Notes: generated by a model not told the origin, from the letters alone. Counted from the stretch's first letter, positions 45,756-55,822 are shown. The stretch: 64,000 nt of DNA from Leclercia sp. AS011 (GCF_037152535.1 NZ_JBBCMA010000001.1:1736001-1800000); one strand, 5' to 3'. Numbers and translations: made by a program.

Positions 45756-47252
45756 TTACAGCAACCACTCCACCGGCAGCCAGTAGGCCAGTCGCACCAG
45801 CATCCGCTGCATAAACCGGGTTTTTGGCTCCTTTTTGTGGACGATTTCCTCTCCATCCTTGCGCTCAATCCAGTTCAGACGCCCCAGATTATCCAGCTTG
45901 AGCTGCCAGGCCTCATGGCGCTGACTGCGCACGAAACGGGTGTGGATCAGCCGCGCCAGCACCTCGCTTTCAATCACGAAGCCCATCTCCGTGTTCAGCA
46001 TGGTTGAACGGGGATCAAAATTCAGCGAACCAATAAACACCTTCTCGCCGTCGATGCTGAACGTCTTGGCATGCAGGCTGGAGCCGGAGTTCCCGGTAAT
46101 GCCGCGATCGTGCACCACAGGTACGCCATCCTGGGTCGGTTTTAGCTCATACAGCTCAATGCCGTGGCGCAACAGCTTCTTACGCCAGCGGGCATAGCCA
46201 GCATGCACCACCGAGACATCGTTGGCCGCCAGCGAATTGGTCATGATGGCGACTTTAACCCCTTTGCGCACCATCTGCAGCAGCAGGGCCACCCCCGCCC
46301 GGGTCGGGACAAAATAGGCCGAGATAATCGCAATTTGCTCCACCGGCGAGCCCATCACGTCCAGCAGGCGCTGCGGCAATAGCGAATGGCGTTTGGCTCT
46401 GCCCTGCCCTTTACGCGGATCGTCGCTGAGCAAACGGGTTTTCGCCCAGATCAAGGGTAAATTTCCGGCCTCAAGGCGGGTAATAAACTCGCTGGACTGG
46501 AGTTTATCCAGATAGCGGCGGGTAATATCGTCCCGATACCACTCCTCAGGCGGATGAATTTTATCCTCGATCTCGGTTTCGGACAGTTCCAGCACCTGCT
46601 GGAGCGTGGAGACCGAGGCGCAGTTCCAGTAGCGCTCAAAGTCATCGGCCACGTCCTGCACCACCGGGCCGGTGGCCATCACATCCAGATCGGAGAACAG
46701 CGGCTCTTCGCCCGCGCCAAAGTAGGCATCCCCGATGTTTCTGCCGCCAATAATGGTGACCTCTCCGTCCACGGTAAAGCTCTTGTTATGCATCCGCCGG
46801 TTGAGGCGGGCAAAATCGGTGAGATAACCGAGGGCGCGCAGGGTGCGGAATGAGAAGGGATTGAACAGACGAACAGAGAAATTGGGATGCGCGTCCAGCA
46901 GGCGCAGGATGGCGTCCAGACCCTGGGTATTGTTGTCATCCAGCAGCAGACGCACCCGCACGCCGCGCATGGCGGCGGAGAGCAATACGGAAAACAACAG
47001 CCTTCCCGACATGTCGTCTTCCCAGATGTAGTACTGAACATCGAGGGTCTTTTCCGCCATCTCCGCCAGCCGGTAGCGGCAGGCGAAGGCGTCGAGACTG
47101 TTATCAAGAGGGAGAAGTCCACAAAGGCCAGGATGTGCGGAGCTGACCGGCGCAATCGCGCGTCCTAGTCGCGTGTTATGCGTCGGTTTCCTGTCCTCGT
47201 TGGGTAAGCAGTCGCTTGTATAGTCGGGCATTTTCTTCATCATAGCAGACAA
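45756..47252 (-). CDS. clsC: Cardiolipin synthase C
   Basis: Up to 498-aa phospholipase-D family enzyme; E. coli ClsC joins phosphatidylethanolamine and phosphatidylglycerol to cardiolipin, helped by YmdB. Two HKD motifs are visible: [10 protein letters not shown] (first half) and [16 protein letters not shown] (second half). The start is unsure: homologous sequence begins near [15 protein letters not shown] (about 47170), where no ATG/GTG/TTG is in frame; ATGs at 47252, 47243, 47240 and 47231 all overlap the end of ymdB by 56-77 nt. I kept 47252. Confidence 0.9.
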   Translation of the reverse strand: MSAMMKKMPDYTSDCLPNEDRKPTHNTRLGRAIAPVSSAHPGLCGLLPLDNSLDAFACRYRLAEMAEKTLDVQYYIWEDDMSGRLLFSVLLSAAMRGVRVRLLLDDNNTQGLDAILRLLDAHPNFSVRLFNPFSFRTLRALGYLTDFARLNRRMHNKSFTVDGEVTIIGGRNIGDAYFGAGEEPLFSDLDVMATGPVVQDVADDFERYWNCASVSTLQQVLELSETEIEDKIHPPEEWYRDDITRRYLDKLQSSEFITRLEAGNLPLIWAKTRLLSDDPRKGQGRAKRHSLLPQRLLDVMGSPVEQIAIISAYFVPTRAGVALLLQMVRKGVKVAIMTNSLAANDVSVVHAGYARWRKKLLRHGIELYELKPTQDGVPVVHDRGITGNSGSSLHAKTFSIDGEKVFIGSLNFDPRSTMLNTEMGFVIESEVLARLIHTRFVRSQRHEAWQLKLDNLGRLNWIERKDGEEIVHKKEPKTRFMQRMLVRLAYWLPVEWLL

Positions 47253-47718
47253 AGTATACCCGCTCCGGCAGAGGCTTGCGGGTGAGATAATCCGAAACCG
47301 TGTTGACAGCGATTTCAGCCGCTGCCGCGCGGGGATATCCGTACACGCCGGTGCTGATAGCCGGGAAGGCGAGCGTCTGATAGCCGTTGGCTGCCGCCAG
47401 GTTCAGGCTGTTACGGTAAGCCTCTTCGAGGATCCGGGCTTCATGCTGCTCGCCCCCATGCCAGACGGGGCCGACGGTATGGATCACCGCTTTGGCGGGC
47501 AGGTCGCCCGCCAGGGTGATCACCGCCTGGCCTGGTGCGCATTCGCCCTGCTGCTGACGCACCACCTTGCAGGCCTCCAGCAGGGCCGGCCCTGCTGCCC
47601 GATGAATGGCACCATCCACGCCGCCGCCGCCCATCAACGAAGGATTGGCGGCATTGACCACCACATCAACATGCAGGGTGGTGATATCACCGAGAAAAAC
47701 TTCAATACGCGAGTTCAT
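47176..47718 (-). CDS. ymdB: Macrodomain O-acetyl-ADP-ribose deacetylase YmdB
   Basis: 180-aa macrodomain protein that hydrolyses O-acetyl-ADP-ribose and, in E. coli, inhibits RNase III. The ADP-ribose loops are clear: [20 protein letters not shown] and [15 protein letters not shown] at 47718 is preceded by GAGG; an in-frame TTG two codons upstream is unlikely. It precedes and overlaps clsC, matching the functional link between the two in E. coli. Confidence 0.95.
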   Translation of the reverse strand: MNSRIEVFLGDITTLHVDVVVNAANPSLMGGGGVDGAIHRAAGPALLEACKVVRQQQGECAPGQAVITLAGDLPAKAVIHTVGPVWHGGEQHEARILEEAYRNSLNLAAANGYQTLAFPAISTGVYGYPRAAAAEIAVNTVSDYLTRKPLPERVYFVCYDEENARLYKRLLTQRGQETDA

Positions 47719-47802
47719 AATCAACCTCTGCTGACGCTTTTTTCTTAAGTGTATCGCAGAGGATGGGGAGTGTAAGCCCGGTAATCTGAAAACCGCCCCG
47801 TC

Positions 47803-48102
47803 TCAGCGATAATCCACCTGCATGATAGCCAGCGTCTTTTCAGGGTTGAGGTATTTCATACTGAGGGTTGCCCGATCCGGGATAGCGACCCTGCCGTATA
47901 CCGCATCTGAATAGCTTATCTGTTGGGTTTGCTGCTTTGTATTCTGCGGACAGGTCACCGAAATGTTGTGCGATGCGGGGGTGATGTTACAGGGATCCTC
48001 GACAATACTGCCGGTGAAATAGAGGACATTACTGGCATACGCCGGGGCGAGCATAACCCCCAGCACGAGCGTGGCGGCAAGTTTGATACGGGACGAGAGC
48101 AT
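47803..48102 (-). CDS. ymdA: YmdA-like small exported protein
   Basis: 99-aa protein with a Sec signal peptide (about 1-23, cleavage after APAYA). The mature part has two cysteines (DPCNIT, VTCPQN) that could form a disulfide and ends MQVDYR, a fimbrial-like beta pattern. E. coli YmdA lies in the same place after csgC. Its function is unknown. Confidence 0.88.
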   Translation of the reverse strand: MLSSRIKLAATLVLGVMLAPAYASNVLYFTGSIVEDPCNITPASHNISVTCPQNTKQQTQQISYSDAVYGRVAIPDRATLSMKYLNPEKTLAIMQVDYR

Positions 48103-48265
48103 CGGTGCGATCCTTAATGACCATCGTCCGTGATAATGAAATTACGTGCCCAGACCGGGCTGTCGACTGGCATCGGCGATGCCAGCAACACAAGGATAAC
48201 CACACAACAACATTTTCCCTACATCAACCAATATATTGATTTCATGAATGTTTTAAGCCCCCGCG

Positions 48266-48586
48266 TCAGGATGCTGGCCACTGTTGCGACAGGTGTAGCG
48301 ATTTGCCGTCCGACACGGTGACAATGACATTCACTTTGTCGTTGGGCCCCGAGTTAACAGTCATTCGGGAAAGATTAACCGTTTGATTGGCCGGTAATGA
48401 GACGGTATTTTGCTGCCGCGAGGTGCTCTGCCCGCCGGGTCCGCTGCGTGAGGTGAGGATCTGCACCTGGCACAGACAGGGTTCTGTCACCGTGACCTGG
48501 GGAATAATGGTCAACATCTCCCCCTCCGTGGTCGTCTGAAAGGTGATCTGGCTGGTGAGTGCGGCAAGCAATAACAATGTATTCAT
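48266..48586 (-). CDS. csgC: Curli assembly protein CsgC
   Basis: 106-aa periplasmic Ig-like protein that keeps CsgA from forming amyloid before export. It has an N-terminal signal (MNTLLLLAALTSQ), a CLC redox-like motif at about residues 37-39 and Ser/Thr/Gln-rich strands. Last gene of csgBAC, 60 bp after csgA, with a strong hairpin in the gap. Confidence 0.92.
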   Translation of the reverse strand: MNTLLLLAALTSQITFQTTTEGEMLTIIPQVTVTEPCLCQVQILTSRSGPGGQSTSRQQNTVSLPANQTVNLSRMTVNSGPNDKVNVIVTVSDGKSLHLSQQWPAS

Positions 48587-48597
48587 GATCTTCTCCC

Positions 48598-48628
48598 AAA
48601 AAAAAACAGGGCCTCAGCCCTGTTTTTC
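48598..48628 (-). terminator. csgA-csgC intercistronic terminator/attenuator
   Basis: Stem CAGGGC-ctca-GCCCTG with a T-run on the minus strand just before csgC. It should end most csgBA transcripts, so CsgA would be made in large excess over CsgC. Confidence 0.78.
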
Positions 48629-48646
48629 GTCGTACGGACGTCAGCG

Positions 48647-49096
48647 TTAGTACTGGCCAGCAGTCACGGTGTTGCCGAAGCCAACCTGAGTGATGTTAGC
48701 GGTAGCGCCGTTAGAGGTCTGACGCAGATCAACGTCGTTGCGACCACCAGACTGACGAACATTAGCAGTGAGGTCTTTGCCACTCCACTGGCTGATGGTA
48801 GCGGAGTTACCCTGACCACGCTGGTTCAGATCGATTTCGCTGTTATCAGCGCCCTGAGACAGGTCAGCATCGTTACCGAAACCGCTCTGAGTTACGGTGA
48901 TTTCAGACCCACGAGCGTCGCTCTGCAAAGCGTCTACGTTGTTACGACCACCGTACTGATAAACAGTCAGTGTTTCTGGGCTAACGTTATTATTACCGTT
49001 GCCGCCATGATTATTGCCCCATTGTGGCACGGAGCCAGCCATAGCACTGCCAGAAACCACGATTGCTGCAATTACTGCCACTTTTAAAAGTTTCAT
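48647..49096 (-). CDS. csgA: Major curlin subunit CsgA
   Basis: 149-aa amyloid subunit of curli fibres. A signal peptide (1-20, after SAMA) is followed by a Gly/Asn-rich N22-like segment (WGNNHGGNGNNN) that targets CsgG, then five imperfect repeats of the Q-X-G-X2-N-X5-Q type (e.g. YQYGGRNNVDALQ, TQSGFGNDADLSQ, NQRGQGNSATISQ). The E. coli gene has the same repeat number. CsgB nucleates it on the outer surface and CsgE/F/G export it. Confidence 0.97.
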   Translation of the reverse strand: MKLLKVAVIAAIVVSGSAMAGSVPQWGNNHGGNGNNNVSPETLTVYQYGGRNNVDALQSDARGSEITVTQSGFGNDADLSQGADNSEIDLNQRGQGNSATISQWSGKDLTANVRQSGGRNDVDLRQTSNGATANITQVGFGNTVTAGQY

Positions 49097-49137
49097 TGTA
49101 AAGCCCCCATCGGATTGATTAGTTCGTCACTGAATAG

Positions 49138-49587
49138 CTAGCGTTGGATGACGCGAATTGCCATTTGTGACTGTCTCTGCACTACAACTGCCGTTTTTTG
49201 CGTACCGTACTGCGTAATATTCGCTTTATTACCAGAACCTTTCTGAATAATCATTGCGGTATTACCATATGCACCTTGATTAATACTCGCACTGTTCGAG
49301 TTCCCTTTTTGATCAATATATGCAAGGTTATAACTCCCTGATTGATCAATGTTCGCCCGATTATTCCCGCCCTCCTGGGAAACCACAGATAACAATTTCG
49401 AGCCCTGCTGGCGAACAGTCGCGTCATTATTAACGCCCTTTTGTCCAATGATAGCGGCCTGGTTATATGATGATTTACTCAATTCATTAACCGCGAAATT
49501 GTATTCTGAAGAAGCCAAATCAGTAGTTGCGAAAACGAATCCAGGTGCACCCAGTAATGTAAACATCAATAACAAACTGTTCTTCAT
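49138..49587 (-). CDS. csgB: Curlin nucleator CsgB
   Basis: 149-aa minor curlin that starts CsgA polymerisation on the cell surface. Signal peptide (about 1-20), then repeats of the Q-X-G-X2-N type (QKGVNNDATVRQ, SQEGGNNRANIDQ, DQKGNSNSASINQ), and a basic C terminus (VVVQRQSQMAIRVIQR) that anchors it in E. coli. First gene of csgBAC, 41 bp before csgA. Confidence 0.96.
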   Translation of the reverse strand: MKNSLLLMFTLLGAPGFVFATTDLASSEYNFAVNELSKSSYNQAAIIGQKGVNNDATVRQQGSKLLSVVSQEGGNNRANIDQSGSYNLAYIDQKGNSNSASINQGAYGNTAMIIQKGSGNKANITQYGTQKTAVVVQRQSQMAIRVIQR

Positions 49588-50335
49588 GTTATCACCCTGG
49601 ACCTGGTGGTAAAATAACTTGCGTTAACAAGACGAAATATTTTGTTAACCCGACGTTACGATGAAGAGTATGTCTGCCGAAACAATTTTAATATCTCACC
49701 CGCCAGTCGTATTTTTATTCCCACTTTCACCCCAAAGTATTAAAAAAAATTAAACAGTGTGACGATACAGCGATTTAACAGGCAGTTAAAAATGGCCATA
49801 TGCGGATTTCGGAAATGGATAGCGGAGAAAAAGCTGTTTTGCCGTTTCGCCTGCCCTTGAGGGGGGCGATCAGGATATATCCATGATTGCGTGACAAAGT
49901 GCGTGATTTCTTAAGGCATTTACAGAGTGTAAGAATAGGCTTAGCGCTTTAGCCCTACTCATACCTTCATGTCAATAACTTACAAAATATAAAACATATA
50001 AAAATCATAAATATAATATAATTTGTATGATTTTTTAAATGTGTGCACCAATACCAATATGTACAACTTTATGATGAAATCTCATAAATTCATGAACCCT
50101 ATTTTTACAAAGTAATATTGATTTTTACATTCTGTTACACGTTTAACACTTGCTTTAAAAACGGTAATAGCTAGATTGAAAACAGAAGTTCGGCATTATC
50201 ATTTTATTTTCCCTTACCTCTAAGGGATATGGTCTTTCTTCTACACACAGCAGTGCAACATCTGTCAGTACTTCTGGTGCCCCCAATAATATTATTGGGG
50301 GCAACTGCCAGGTGTTTCAAAAAAGGGGTTTCATC
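49588..50335. promoter_or_regulatory. csgBAC/csgDEFG divergent control region with OmpR-like site and csgD leader
   Basis: 748-bp AT-rich non-coding region. Toward csgD, a tract at 50124-50149 (TTTACATTCTGTTACACG plus GTTTAACAC) resembles the OmpR/CpxR-bound csgD promoter of E. coli, with a -10-like TAGATT at 50172-50177. The csgD leader would be about 150 nt, the length targeted by sRNAs OmrA/B, McaS, GcvB and others in E. coli. Toward csgB, a CsgD box lies at 49692-49702. I saw no small gene in the region. Confidence 0.7.
49692..49702 (-). promoter_or_regulatory. CsgD-binding box upstream of csgBAC
   Basis: CGGGTGAGATA on the minus strand, an 11-nt match to the CGGGKGAGNKA CsgD consensus, about 105 bp before the csgB start. 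Confidence 0.85.
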
Positions 50336-50986
50336 ATGTTTAATGAAGTCCAAAGCTTTCATGGTCAGACATTATTGTTAGTGACCAAACCTTCTTTACA
50401 GGCGACAGCCTTACTGCAGCATTTAAAGCAAAGTCTTACATTGAGCGGAAAATTGCATAGCATTCAACGCTCTTTCGATGACATTGCGCCTGGTAGCATT
50501 ATTCTTTTCGATATGATGGAAGCGGATAAAAAACTTATCCAATACTGGCAAGATATTTTAAGCAGAAAAAACAACAATATCCGTGTGTTATTGTTGAATA
50601 CCCCTGAGGAGTATCCGTTCAGGGATATTGAAAGCTGGCCGCATATCAACGGCGTCTTTTATGTCAATGAGGACGAGGCGCGCGTGGTAGAGGGCCTGCA
50701 GGGCGTTCTGCGGGGTGAATGCTATTTTTCGCAAAAACTTGCCAGCTACCTCATAACGCATTCCGGAAATTATCGCTATAACAGTTCAGAGTCTGCTTTG
50801 CTGACCCATCGCGAAAAAGAGATTTTGAATAAATTACGTATCGGAGCTTCAAATATTGAAATCGCCCGTTCGTTATTTATCAGCGAAAATACGGTTAAGA
50901 CCCATCTTTATAATCTTTTCAAGAAGATAGCTGTTAAAAACCGGACGCAGGCGGTTTCATGGGCAAATGATAACCTCAGGCGTTAA
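50336..50986 (+). CDS. csgD: Curli/biofilm master regulator CsgD
   Basis: 216-aa LuxR/FixJ-type regulator. An atypical receiver domain (about 1-130) lacking the usual phospho-acceptor set is followed by a C-terminal LuxR HTH ([20 protein letters not shown] and [16 protein letters not shown]). It activates csgBAC and, in E. coli, dgcC (cellulose). ATG at 50336 ([11 protein letters not shown]) gives the family length; the frame is open eight codons upstream. csgE overlaps or follows 4 bp later. Confidence 0.97.
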   Translation: MFNEVQSFHGQTLLLVTKPSLQATALLQHLKQSLTLSGKLHSIQRSFDDIAPGSIILFDMMEADKKLIQYWQDILSRKNNNIRVLLLNTPEEYPFRDIESWPHINGVFYVNEDEARVVEGLQGVLRGECYFSQKLASYLITHSGNYRYNSSESALLTHREKEILNKLRIGASNIEIARSLFISENTVKTHLYNLFKKIAVKNRTQAVSWANDNLRR

Positions 50987-50990
50987 CAGT

Positions 50991-51380
50991 ATGAAACGCA
51001 CAGTGAGATGGATTACCGCAGCAGGCCTTTGGCTTGCTGCCGGGAATCTTCATGCGGTTGAAGTAGAGATCCCAGGATTGTTAACTGACCACACTGTCTC
51101 GGCAGTCGGTCATGCTTTTTATCGCGAATTCAGCGACAAATGGGAAAGTGACTATCCTGGGAACTTAACGATCAATGAACGGCCCAGCGCGCGATGGGGA
51201 AGTTGGATTACGATAACGGTTAATCAGGACGTTATTTTCCAGACTTTCTTATTCCCAACGAAAAGAGACCTGGATCAAAACGTGGTCTTTGCTCTGGCTC
51301 AAACCGAAGAAGCAATAAATCGTCTGCAGATCGATAAAGCTCTGCTCAGTACCGGCGATTTAGCGCAAGACGAGTTTTAA
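50991..51380 (+). CDS. csgE: Curli secretion specificity factor CsgE
   Basis: 129-aa periplasmic adaptor that caps CsgG and selects curlin substrates. Signal peptide (about 1-22, after NLHA), then [18 protein letters not shown] and the conserved [18 protein letters not shown] at 50991 is preceded by the csgD stop, so coupling is likely. Confidence 0.96.
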   Translation: MKRTVRWITAAGLWLAAGNLHAVEVEIPGLLTDHTVSAVGHAFYREFSDKWESDYPGNLTINERPSARWGSWITITVNQDVIFQTFLFPTKRDLDQNVVFALAQTEEAINRLQIDKALLSTGDLAQDEF

Positions 51381-51393
51381 TTCGGAGGCATAC

Positions 51394-51810
51394 ATGCGTG
51401 TTGTCTATGCAGTTATCGCTTTACTGCTCATTCCATCGTTGAGCTGGGCCGGAAATATGACCTTCCAGTTCCGCAACCCTAACTTCGGTGGTAACCCTAA
51501 TAACGGTTCTTTCCTTTTAAACTCAGCCCAGGCGCAAAACTCCTATAAGGATCCGAGCGCCGATGATGACTTCGGTATTGAGACTCCAAGCGCCCTGGAT
51601 AATTTTACCCAGGCGATCCAGGCCCAGGTTCTGGGCGGATTATTGACCAATATCAACACCGGTAAACCGGGCCGTATGGTGACCAGCGACTTTATTGTCG
51701 ACATCGCCAATGCGGACGGACAAATGCAGTTGAATGTCACGGACCGGAAAACGGGGAGAACTTCCACCATTCAGGTTGCTGGCTTGCAAAATAACTCTAC
51801 CGACTTCTAA
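51394..51810 (+). CDS. csgF: Curli assembly/transport factor CsgF
   Basis: 138-aa exported factor that sits on the CsgG pore and helps CsgB nucleate CsgA outside. Signal peptide (about 1-19, after LSWA), followed by [16 protein letters not shown], the segment that inserts in CsgG. Between csgE and csgG; length equals E. coli. Confidence 0.97.
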   Translation: MRVVYAVIALLLIPSLSWAGNMTFQFRNPNFGGNPNNGSFLLNSAQAQNSYKDPSADDDFGIETPSALDNFTQAIQAQVLGGLLTNINTGKPGRMVTSDFIVDIANADGQMQLNVTDRKTGRTSTIQVAGLQNNSTDF

Positions 51811-51836
51811 GCAATGTCGAGATAAGGACAATAATC

Positions 51837-52670
51837 ATGCAGCGCTTTCTCATACTTGTTGCAGTGTGCTTATTGAGCGGTTGTTTAACTGCTCCCCCGA
51901 AACAGGCGGCAAAACCGACATTAATGCCTCGCGCCCAAAGCTATCGTGATTTAACCCAATTACCACTGCCTACGGGTAAGATCTACGTGTCGGTTTACAA
52001 TATTCAGGATGAAACAGGCCAATTTAAACCTTATCCGGCAAGTAACTTCTCCACCGCTGTCCCGCAAAGCGCCACCGCGATGCTGGTCACGGCGTTAAAA
52101 GATTCTCGCTGGTTTATTCCTCTGGAACGTCAGGGGCTGCAAAACCTGCTCAACGAACGCAAAATCATTCGTGCAGCGCAGGATAACGGCACCGTGGCGA
52201 TGAACAACCGGATTCCGTTGCACTCTCTCACGGCGGCTAACGTCATGGTGGAAGGCTCGATTATCGGTTACGAAAGTAATGTGAAATCGGGGGGCGTGGG
52301 GGCGCGCTACTTCGGTATCGGCGGTGATACCCAGTACCAGCTTGATCAGATCGCGGTGAACCTGCGGGTGGTCAACGTGAGTACCGGTGAGATCTTATCT
52401 TCCGTCACCACCAGCAAAACCATCCTCTCGTACGAGGTTCAGGCCGGGGTGTTCCGCTTTATCGACTACCAGCGACTGCTGGAAGGCGAAATCGGTTATA
52501 CCTCTAACGAACCGGTGATGCTGTGCCTGATGTCGGCTATCGAAACCGGGGTGATCTTCCTGATTAATGACGGTATCGATCGCGGCTTGTGGGACCTGCA
52601 AAACAAGAACGAAGTGAAAAACGATGTTCTGGTGAAATACCGCGAGATGTCATCGCCGCCAGAATCCTGA
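51837..52670 (+). CDS. csgG: Curli secretion channel lipoprotein CsgG
   Basis: 277-aa outer-membrane lipoprotein forming a nonameric pore for curlin export. Lipobox LLSGC (Cys16), then a soluble/beta-barrel domain with conserved GARYFGIGGDTQYQ and a C-terminal LWDLQNKNEVKNDVLVKY. Last gene of csgDEFG, closed by a strong terminator. Confidence 0.97.
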   Translation: MQRFLILVAVCLLSGCLTAPPKQAAKPTLMPRAQSYRDLTQLPLPTGKIYVSVYNIQDETGQFKPYPASNFSTAVPQSATAMLVTALKDSRWFIPLERQGLQNLLNERKIIRAAQDNGTVAMNNRIPLHSLTAANVMVEGSIIGYESNVKSGGVGARYFGIGGDTQYQLDQIAVNLRVVNVSTGEILSSVTTSKTILSYEVQAGVFRFIDYQRLLEGEIGYTSNEPVMLCLMSAIETGVIFLINDGIDRGLWDLQNKNEVKNDVLVKYREMSSPPES

Positions 52671-52683
52671 CAGAAAGCGCATT

Positions 52684-52719
52684 AAAAAAGGCGAGACCGG
52701 GGTCTCGCCTTTTTTTTAT
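52684..52719. terminator. Bidirectional intrinsic terminator (csgG / ycdZ)
   Basis: Stem AGGCGAGAC-cggg-GTCTCGCCT with T-runs in both directions (T9 on plus, A-run on plus giving T-run on minus). It can end both csgG and convergent ycdZ. Confidence 0.9.
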
Positions 52720-53198
52720 TTGCTTAACGCCGTGACGTTTCGCGCTCTGTCCCGGCGCGCCGCCAGCCACAGGCCGCTGTTCTTCATGGCATAGCCAAAC
52801 ACCAGTCCTAACGCCAGCGAAGGCACCACCAGCCGCCAGTCCCCCTGCCCTGCAAAGGTGGCGCAGGCCCCCATAAAGGTGCCGGGTACAAACGACAGCA
52901 GCAGGTGTTTTGCCTGGATGCACATCAAAAACGCCACCACGCCGGTCATGACGTAGCCGACAATCTCCAGATGGGGCGCCAGCGCGCTGCCGTGGATGAT
53001 GATCATCGCCCACACCACGCCGCTCATCAGCGTGCAGGCCGAGATAAACAGCCCCTTCACCCCGCCCTGCGGGCAGGCAAAATAGGCTGTGCAGCCCAGA
53101 AAGCCGGCCCAGCTGAGCAGTCCGAGGGAGACGGCAACCCAGCCCCATATCCCGGAGAGGATGCCAGTCGTGATTGCAATAGAAAGTAGTATGTTCAT
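52716..53198 (-). CDS. ycdZ: DUF1097 inner-membrane protein YcdZ
   Basis: 160-aa predicted membrane protein with about five hydrophobic helices (MNILLSIAITTGILSGIWGW at the start). Family DUF1097; function unknown. ATG at 53198 was chosen; an extension to 53246 lacks a ribosome site. Convergent with csgG. Confidence 0.93.
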   Translation of the reverse strand: MNILLSIAITTGILSGIWGWVAVSLGLLSWAGFLGCTAYFACPQGGVKGLFISACTLMSGVVWAMIIIHGSALAPHLEIVGYVMTGVVAFLMCIQAKHLLLSFVPGTFMGACATFAGQGDWRLVVPSLALGLVFGYAMKNSGLWLAARRDRARNVTALSK

Positions 53199-53294
53199 GG
53201 CGCGCATCTTAGCAGATACGCGGCCATGAAAAGAGATCAGGAACACATAATATGCAAATTGAGAATTACTGTTACATTAGAAAAGTGATCCAGA

Positions 53295-53849
53295 TCACTC
53301 TTCATTCTCTTCCTGCAGTTCATCCCACATCGCGGCAACGGCGTCCCGGGTCAGAGGTGCCATGGTGCGCCAGAATGGCGACGTGGCATGGGCTTCGACC
53401 TTACCGAGAAACGCGCCGCACCAGGGTAAGATGTACTCCCCGAAGAGGGTTTCCAGCGCCTCGTTTTCGTCTTCAGCCGCGTGATCTTCGATCCACGAGG
53501 CCGCCAGCAGCAGCGTGCCGATATGATCGGCTGGGGTATCGGTCAGCGGCATGCCGCGCGCAGAGAGAAACGCCCGCACTTCCGCTTCGGTCGCTCCCTC
53601 TTCCCAGGCGGAGCGATAAGGCGACACGCGACACTCTTCCCCGACAAACAGGGCATTGTAATCGGCTGAAATCTGCTGCATGTCGCAGCTGTTTTGCAGA
53701 CGTTGCAGCAGTTCATCCTGCTCAAGCGGCCAGCTCTGGGCCAGCTTGCCTTCGCGGATCAGGGTAAACAGCGGCACCAGCAGCGGATCCTGCGGCTGGC
53801 GATAATAGAGAGAACCCAGTACGCGGCAGAGGATGGAAAACTCGTTCAT
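53295..53849 (-). CDS. ycdY: TorD-family chaperone YcdY
   Basis: 184-aa all-helical redox-enzyme-maturation-protein type chaperone. In E. coli YcdY raises YcdX activity by helping zinc insertion. It starts MNEFSILCRVLGSLYYR and follows ycdX by 20 bp in the same direction. Confidence 0.94.
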   Translation of the reverse strand: MNEFSILCRVLGSLYYRQPQDPLLVPLFTLIREGKLAQSWPLEQDELLQRLQNSCDMQQISADYNALFVGEECRVSPYRSAWEEGATEAEVRAFLSARGMPLTDTPADHIGTLLLAASWIEDHAAEDENEALETLFGEYILPWCGAFLGKVEAHATSPFWRTMAPLTRDAVAAMWDELQEENEE

Positions 53850-53869
53850 TTATTTAGTCCATTACACAG

Positions 53870-54607
53870 TTAAAAATCAGCAAATTCGTCAATCGGGGCC
53901 ATGCCGCGTGATTCCAGAAAATCGAGTAACCGACGCGGAGTAACATTCAGAATACGATCTTCCGGGAACCCTACCGCATCAAGAATTTTGCGGCACTCGC
54001 TAAAATCACCCAGCGTGAAGGCGGTGTGGGAGTCGGACCCCAGCGCCACATAGCCCCCGGCGTCACGCACCGCCGCCGCGACGTCACGGCAGTTCGCTTC
54101 ACTGCCCTTGCGGGAGTGAATAAAGGAGGAGTTATTGATCTCCAGCGCCACGCGATGCTCGGCGGCAGCCCGGGCGACGGCCTGAATGTCGATAGGGTAT
54201 TTCGGGTTGCCCGGATGGCTGATGATATGCACGTTGCCGCTGGCGATAGTGGCAATCATCGCCTCGGTATTCGTGGCTTTATCCTGCGGGGCAAACACCG
54301 GCTCATGAAAACCGGCGAGGATCAGATCCAGAGAGGTCAGCATCGGGCCGGTACAGTCAATCTCGCCCTGGGTATTTTTGATGTTGGCCTCAATACCGCG
54401 CAGGATCCCGACACCATCCACCACCCGCGGCCAGATGCGCATATTCACAAAGTGCCAGTAGTGCGGGGCATCGGCCATATCCGGACCATGATCGGTGATC
54501 GCAAAGAGTTTGATGTTCTTTTGCTTTGCCTGGGCGATGTAGTCATGAAGATTGCTGTAGGCGTGAGTGCTGGCGACGGTGTGCATATGCAGGTCAACGG
54601 GGTACAT
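53870..54607 (-). CDS. ycdX: PHP-domain zinc phosphatase YcdX
   Basis: 245-aa trinuclear-zinc phosphatase. Metal-binding histidines in [10 protein letters not shown] (about 5-9), ITDHGPDM, and later GSDSHTAF are clear. Substrate not established; linked in E. coli to swarming. Precedes its chaperone gene ycdY. Confidence 0.95.
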   Translation of the reverse strand: MYPVDLHMHTVASTHAYSNLHDYIAQAKQKNIKLFAITDHGPDMADAPHYWHFVNMRIWPRVVDGVGILRGIEANIKNTQGEIDCTGPMLTSLDLILAGFHEPVFAPQDKATNTEAMIATIASGNVHIISHPGNPKYPIDIQAVARAAAEHRVALEINNSSFIHSRKGSEANCRDVAAAVRDAGGYVALGSDSHTAFTLGDFSECRKILDAVGFPEDRILNVTPRRLLDFLESRGMAPIDEFADF

Positions 54608-54663
54608 CGTTATCTCCTCTCGTGTTTCCCAAAGGATAGCAGTTATCCCAGGCGTTTATTAGC

Positions 54664-54688
54664 AAAAACCCGGCGATGGCCGGGTTTG
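54664..54688 (-). terminator. Intrinsic terminator of ghrA
   Basis: Stem AACCCGGC-gat-GGCCGGGTT with T5 on the minus strand, just after the ghrA stop. Confidence 0.85.
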
Positions 54689-54690
54689 AC

Positions 54691-55629
54691 TCAGTATCCG
54701 CGCTGCCTGTCGACCTGTCCGGTGACCGGCTCGCCTTTTTCCAGCTGGGTGATGGTGCGCGCAATATAGGCGACCGCTTCTGCCGGACGCGTTACCGCCG
54801 CCACGTGCGGGGTCATGGCCACGCGCGGGTGAGCCCATAAAGGATGGTCGGCTGGCAGCGGCTCTTTGCTGTAGACATCCAGCATCGCCCCTTTCAGCTT
54901 GCCGTGCTCCAGCGCCGCCAGCAGATCGGCCTCCACCAGGTGCACGCCACGCGCCAGGTTCATCAGGTAGCTGTTATCCGCCAGCTGATTCAGCAGGCCG
55001 CTATTGATGATCCCCACCGTCTCCGCCGTATTCGGCAGCAGGTTAATCAGCACCCGCGTACCCTGTAAAAACTGCGGCAGTTCGTCCATCCCGGCAAAGC
55101 TGGTGACGCCAGGGTAGTCTTTTCGGGTACGGCTCCAGCAGCGCAGCGGGAAGCCCCAGGGTGCCAGCGCCTCGGCGACTTTAGAGCCCAGCACACCGGC
55201 ACCTAGGATGCCGATGGTAAAATCTTCGCGCTGATAATCGGCCAGCGGCTCCCAGCGGGCCTGCTGTTTTAACGCCTGATAGTCATCAAAGCGGCGGAAC
55301 CAGTGCAGCACCTGGCTTACGGCATACTCCTGCATCTGCTGGCCCATGCCGGTATCTTCCAGACGAAACAGCGGGATGGACTCCGCCAGCATTTCCGGGT
55401 GCGCCTTAAGCTTGCTGAGGATCGAGTCCACCCCGGCGCCGAGGGCAAACACTGCTTTCAGATTGCGTCCCTGCAGCATCTCTACCGGGGGATGCCATAC
55501 CAGAGCATAATCCGCCGGTTCATTATCGCCGCGTTTCCACTCGCGAACCCGTGCCCCCGGCAGCGCCGCCGAAAGCGTTTTAATCCAGTAAGCGTTATCA
55601 AATGTCGGGTGGTAAAAAATGATGTCCAT
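54691..55629 (-). CDS. ghrA: Glyoxylate/hydroxypyruvate reductase A
   Basis: 312-aa D-2-hydroxyacid dehydrogenase. NAD(P) motif [12 protein letters not shown] (about 142-153), with catalytic Arg/Glu/His pattern in [13 protein letters not shown] and [12 protein letters not shown] at 55629 ([10 protein letters not shown]) gives the family length; the frame is open upstream without family match. Divergent from the tRNA-Ser gene. Confidence 0.96.
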   Translation of the reverse strand: MDIIFYHPTFDNAYWIKTLSAALPGARVREWKRGDNEPADYALVWHPPVEMLQGRNLKAVFALGAGVDSILSKLKAHPEMLAESIPLFRLEDTGMGQQMQEYAVSQVLHWFRRFDDYQALKQQARWEPLADYQREDFTIGILGAGVLGSKVAEALAPWGFPLRCWSRTRKDYPGVTSFAGMDELPQFLQGTRVLINLLPNTAETVGIINSGLLNQLADNSYLMNLARGVHLVEADLLAALEHGKLKGAMLDVYSKEPLPADHPLWAHPRVAMTPHVAAVTRPAEAVAYIARTITQLEKGEPVTGQVDRQRGY

Positions 55630-55794
55630 TGCGATTGCCTTCTGTTGCGCTGTTTTACGTTCATTTTCAACTGCATCGCAGCATAACAAATTTTGTGAGC
55701 GAGGTCGTTGTAGATAAAAGAGGCACTTTCAGCACAATTCGAAATCAGGTTGGTTGAAGTTTGTCTCAACGCGCTAATTTACTGAAAAAGTTGA

Positions 55795-55822
55795 TTGACG
55801 TAAGTAAGGCTTTTCCTTACAT
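55795..55822 (+). promoter_or_regulatory. Promoter of tRNA-Ser copy 1
   Basis: TTGACG at 55795-55800 and TTACAT at 55817-55822 with a 16-bp spacer, then a GC-rich discriminator (GCGCCCG) typical of stringently controlled stable RNAs. Confidence 0.65.
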
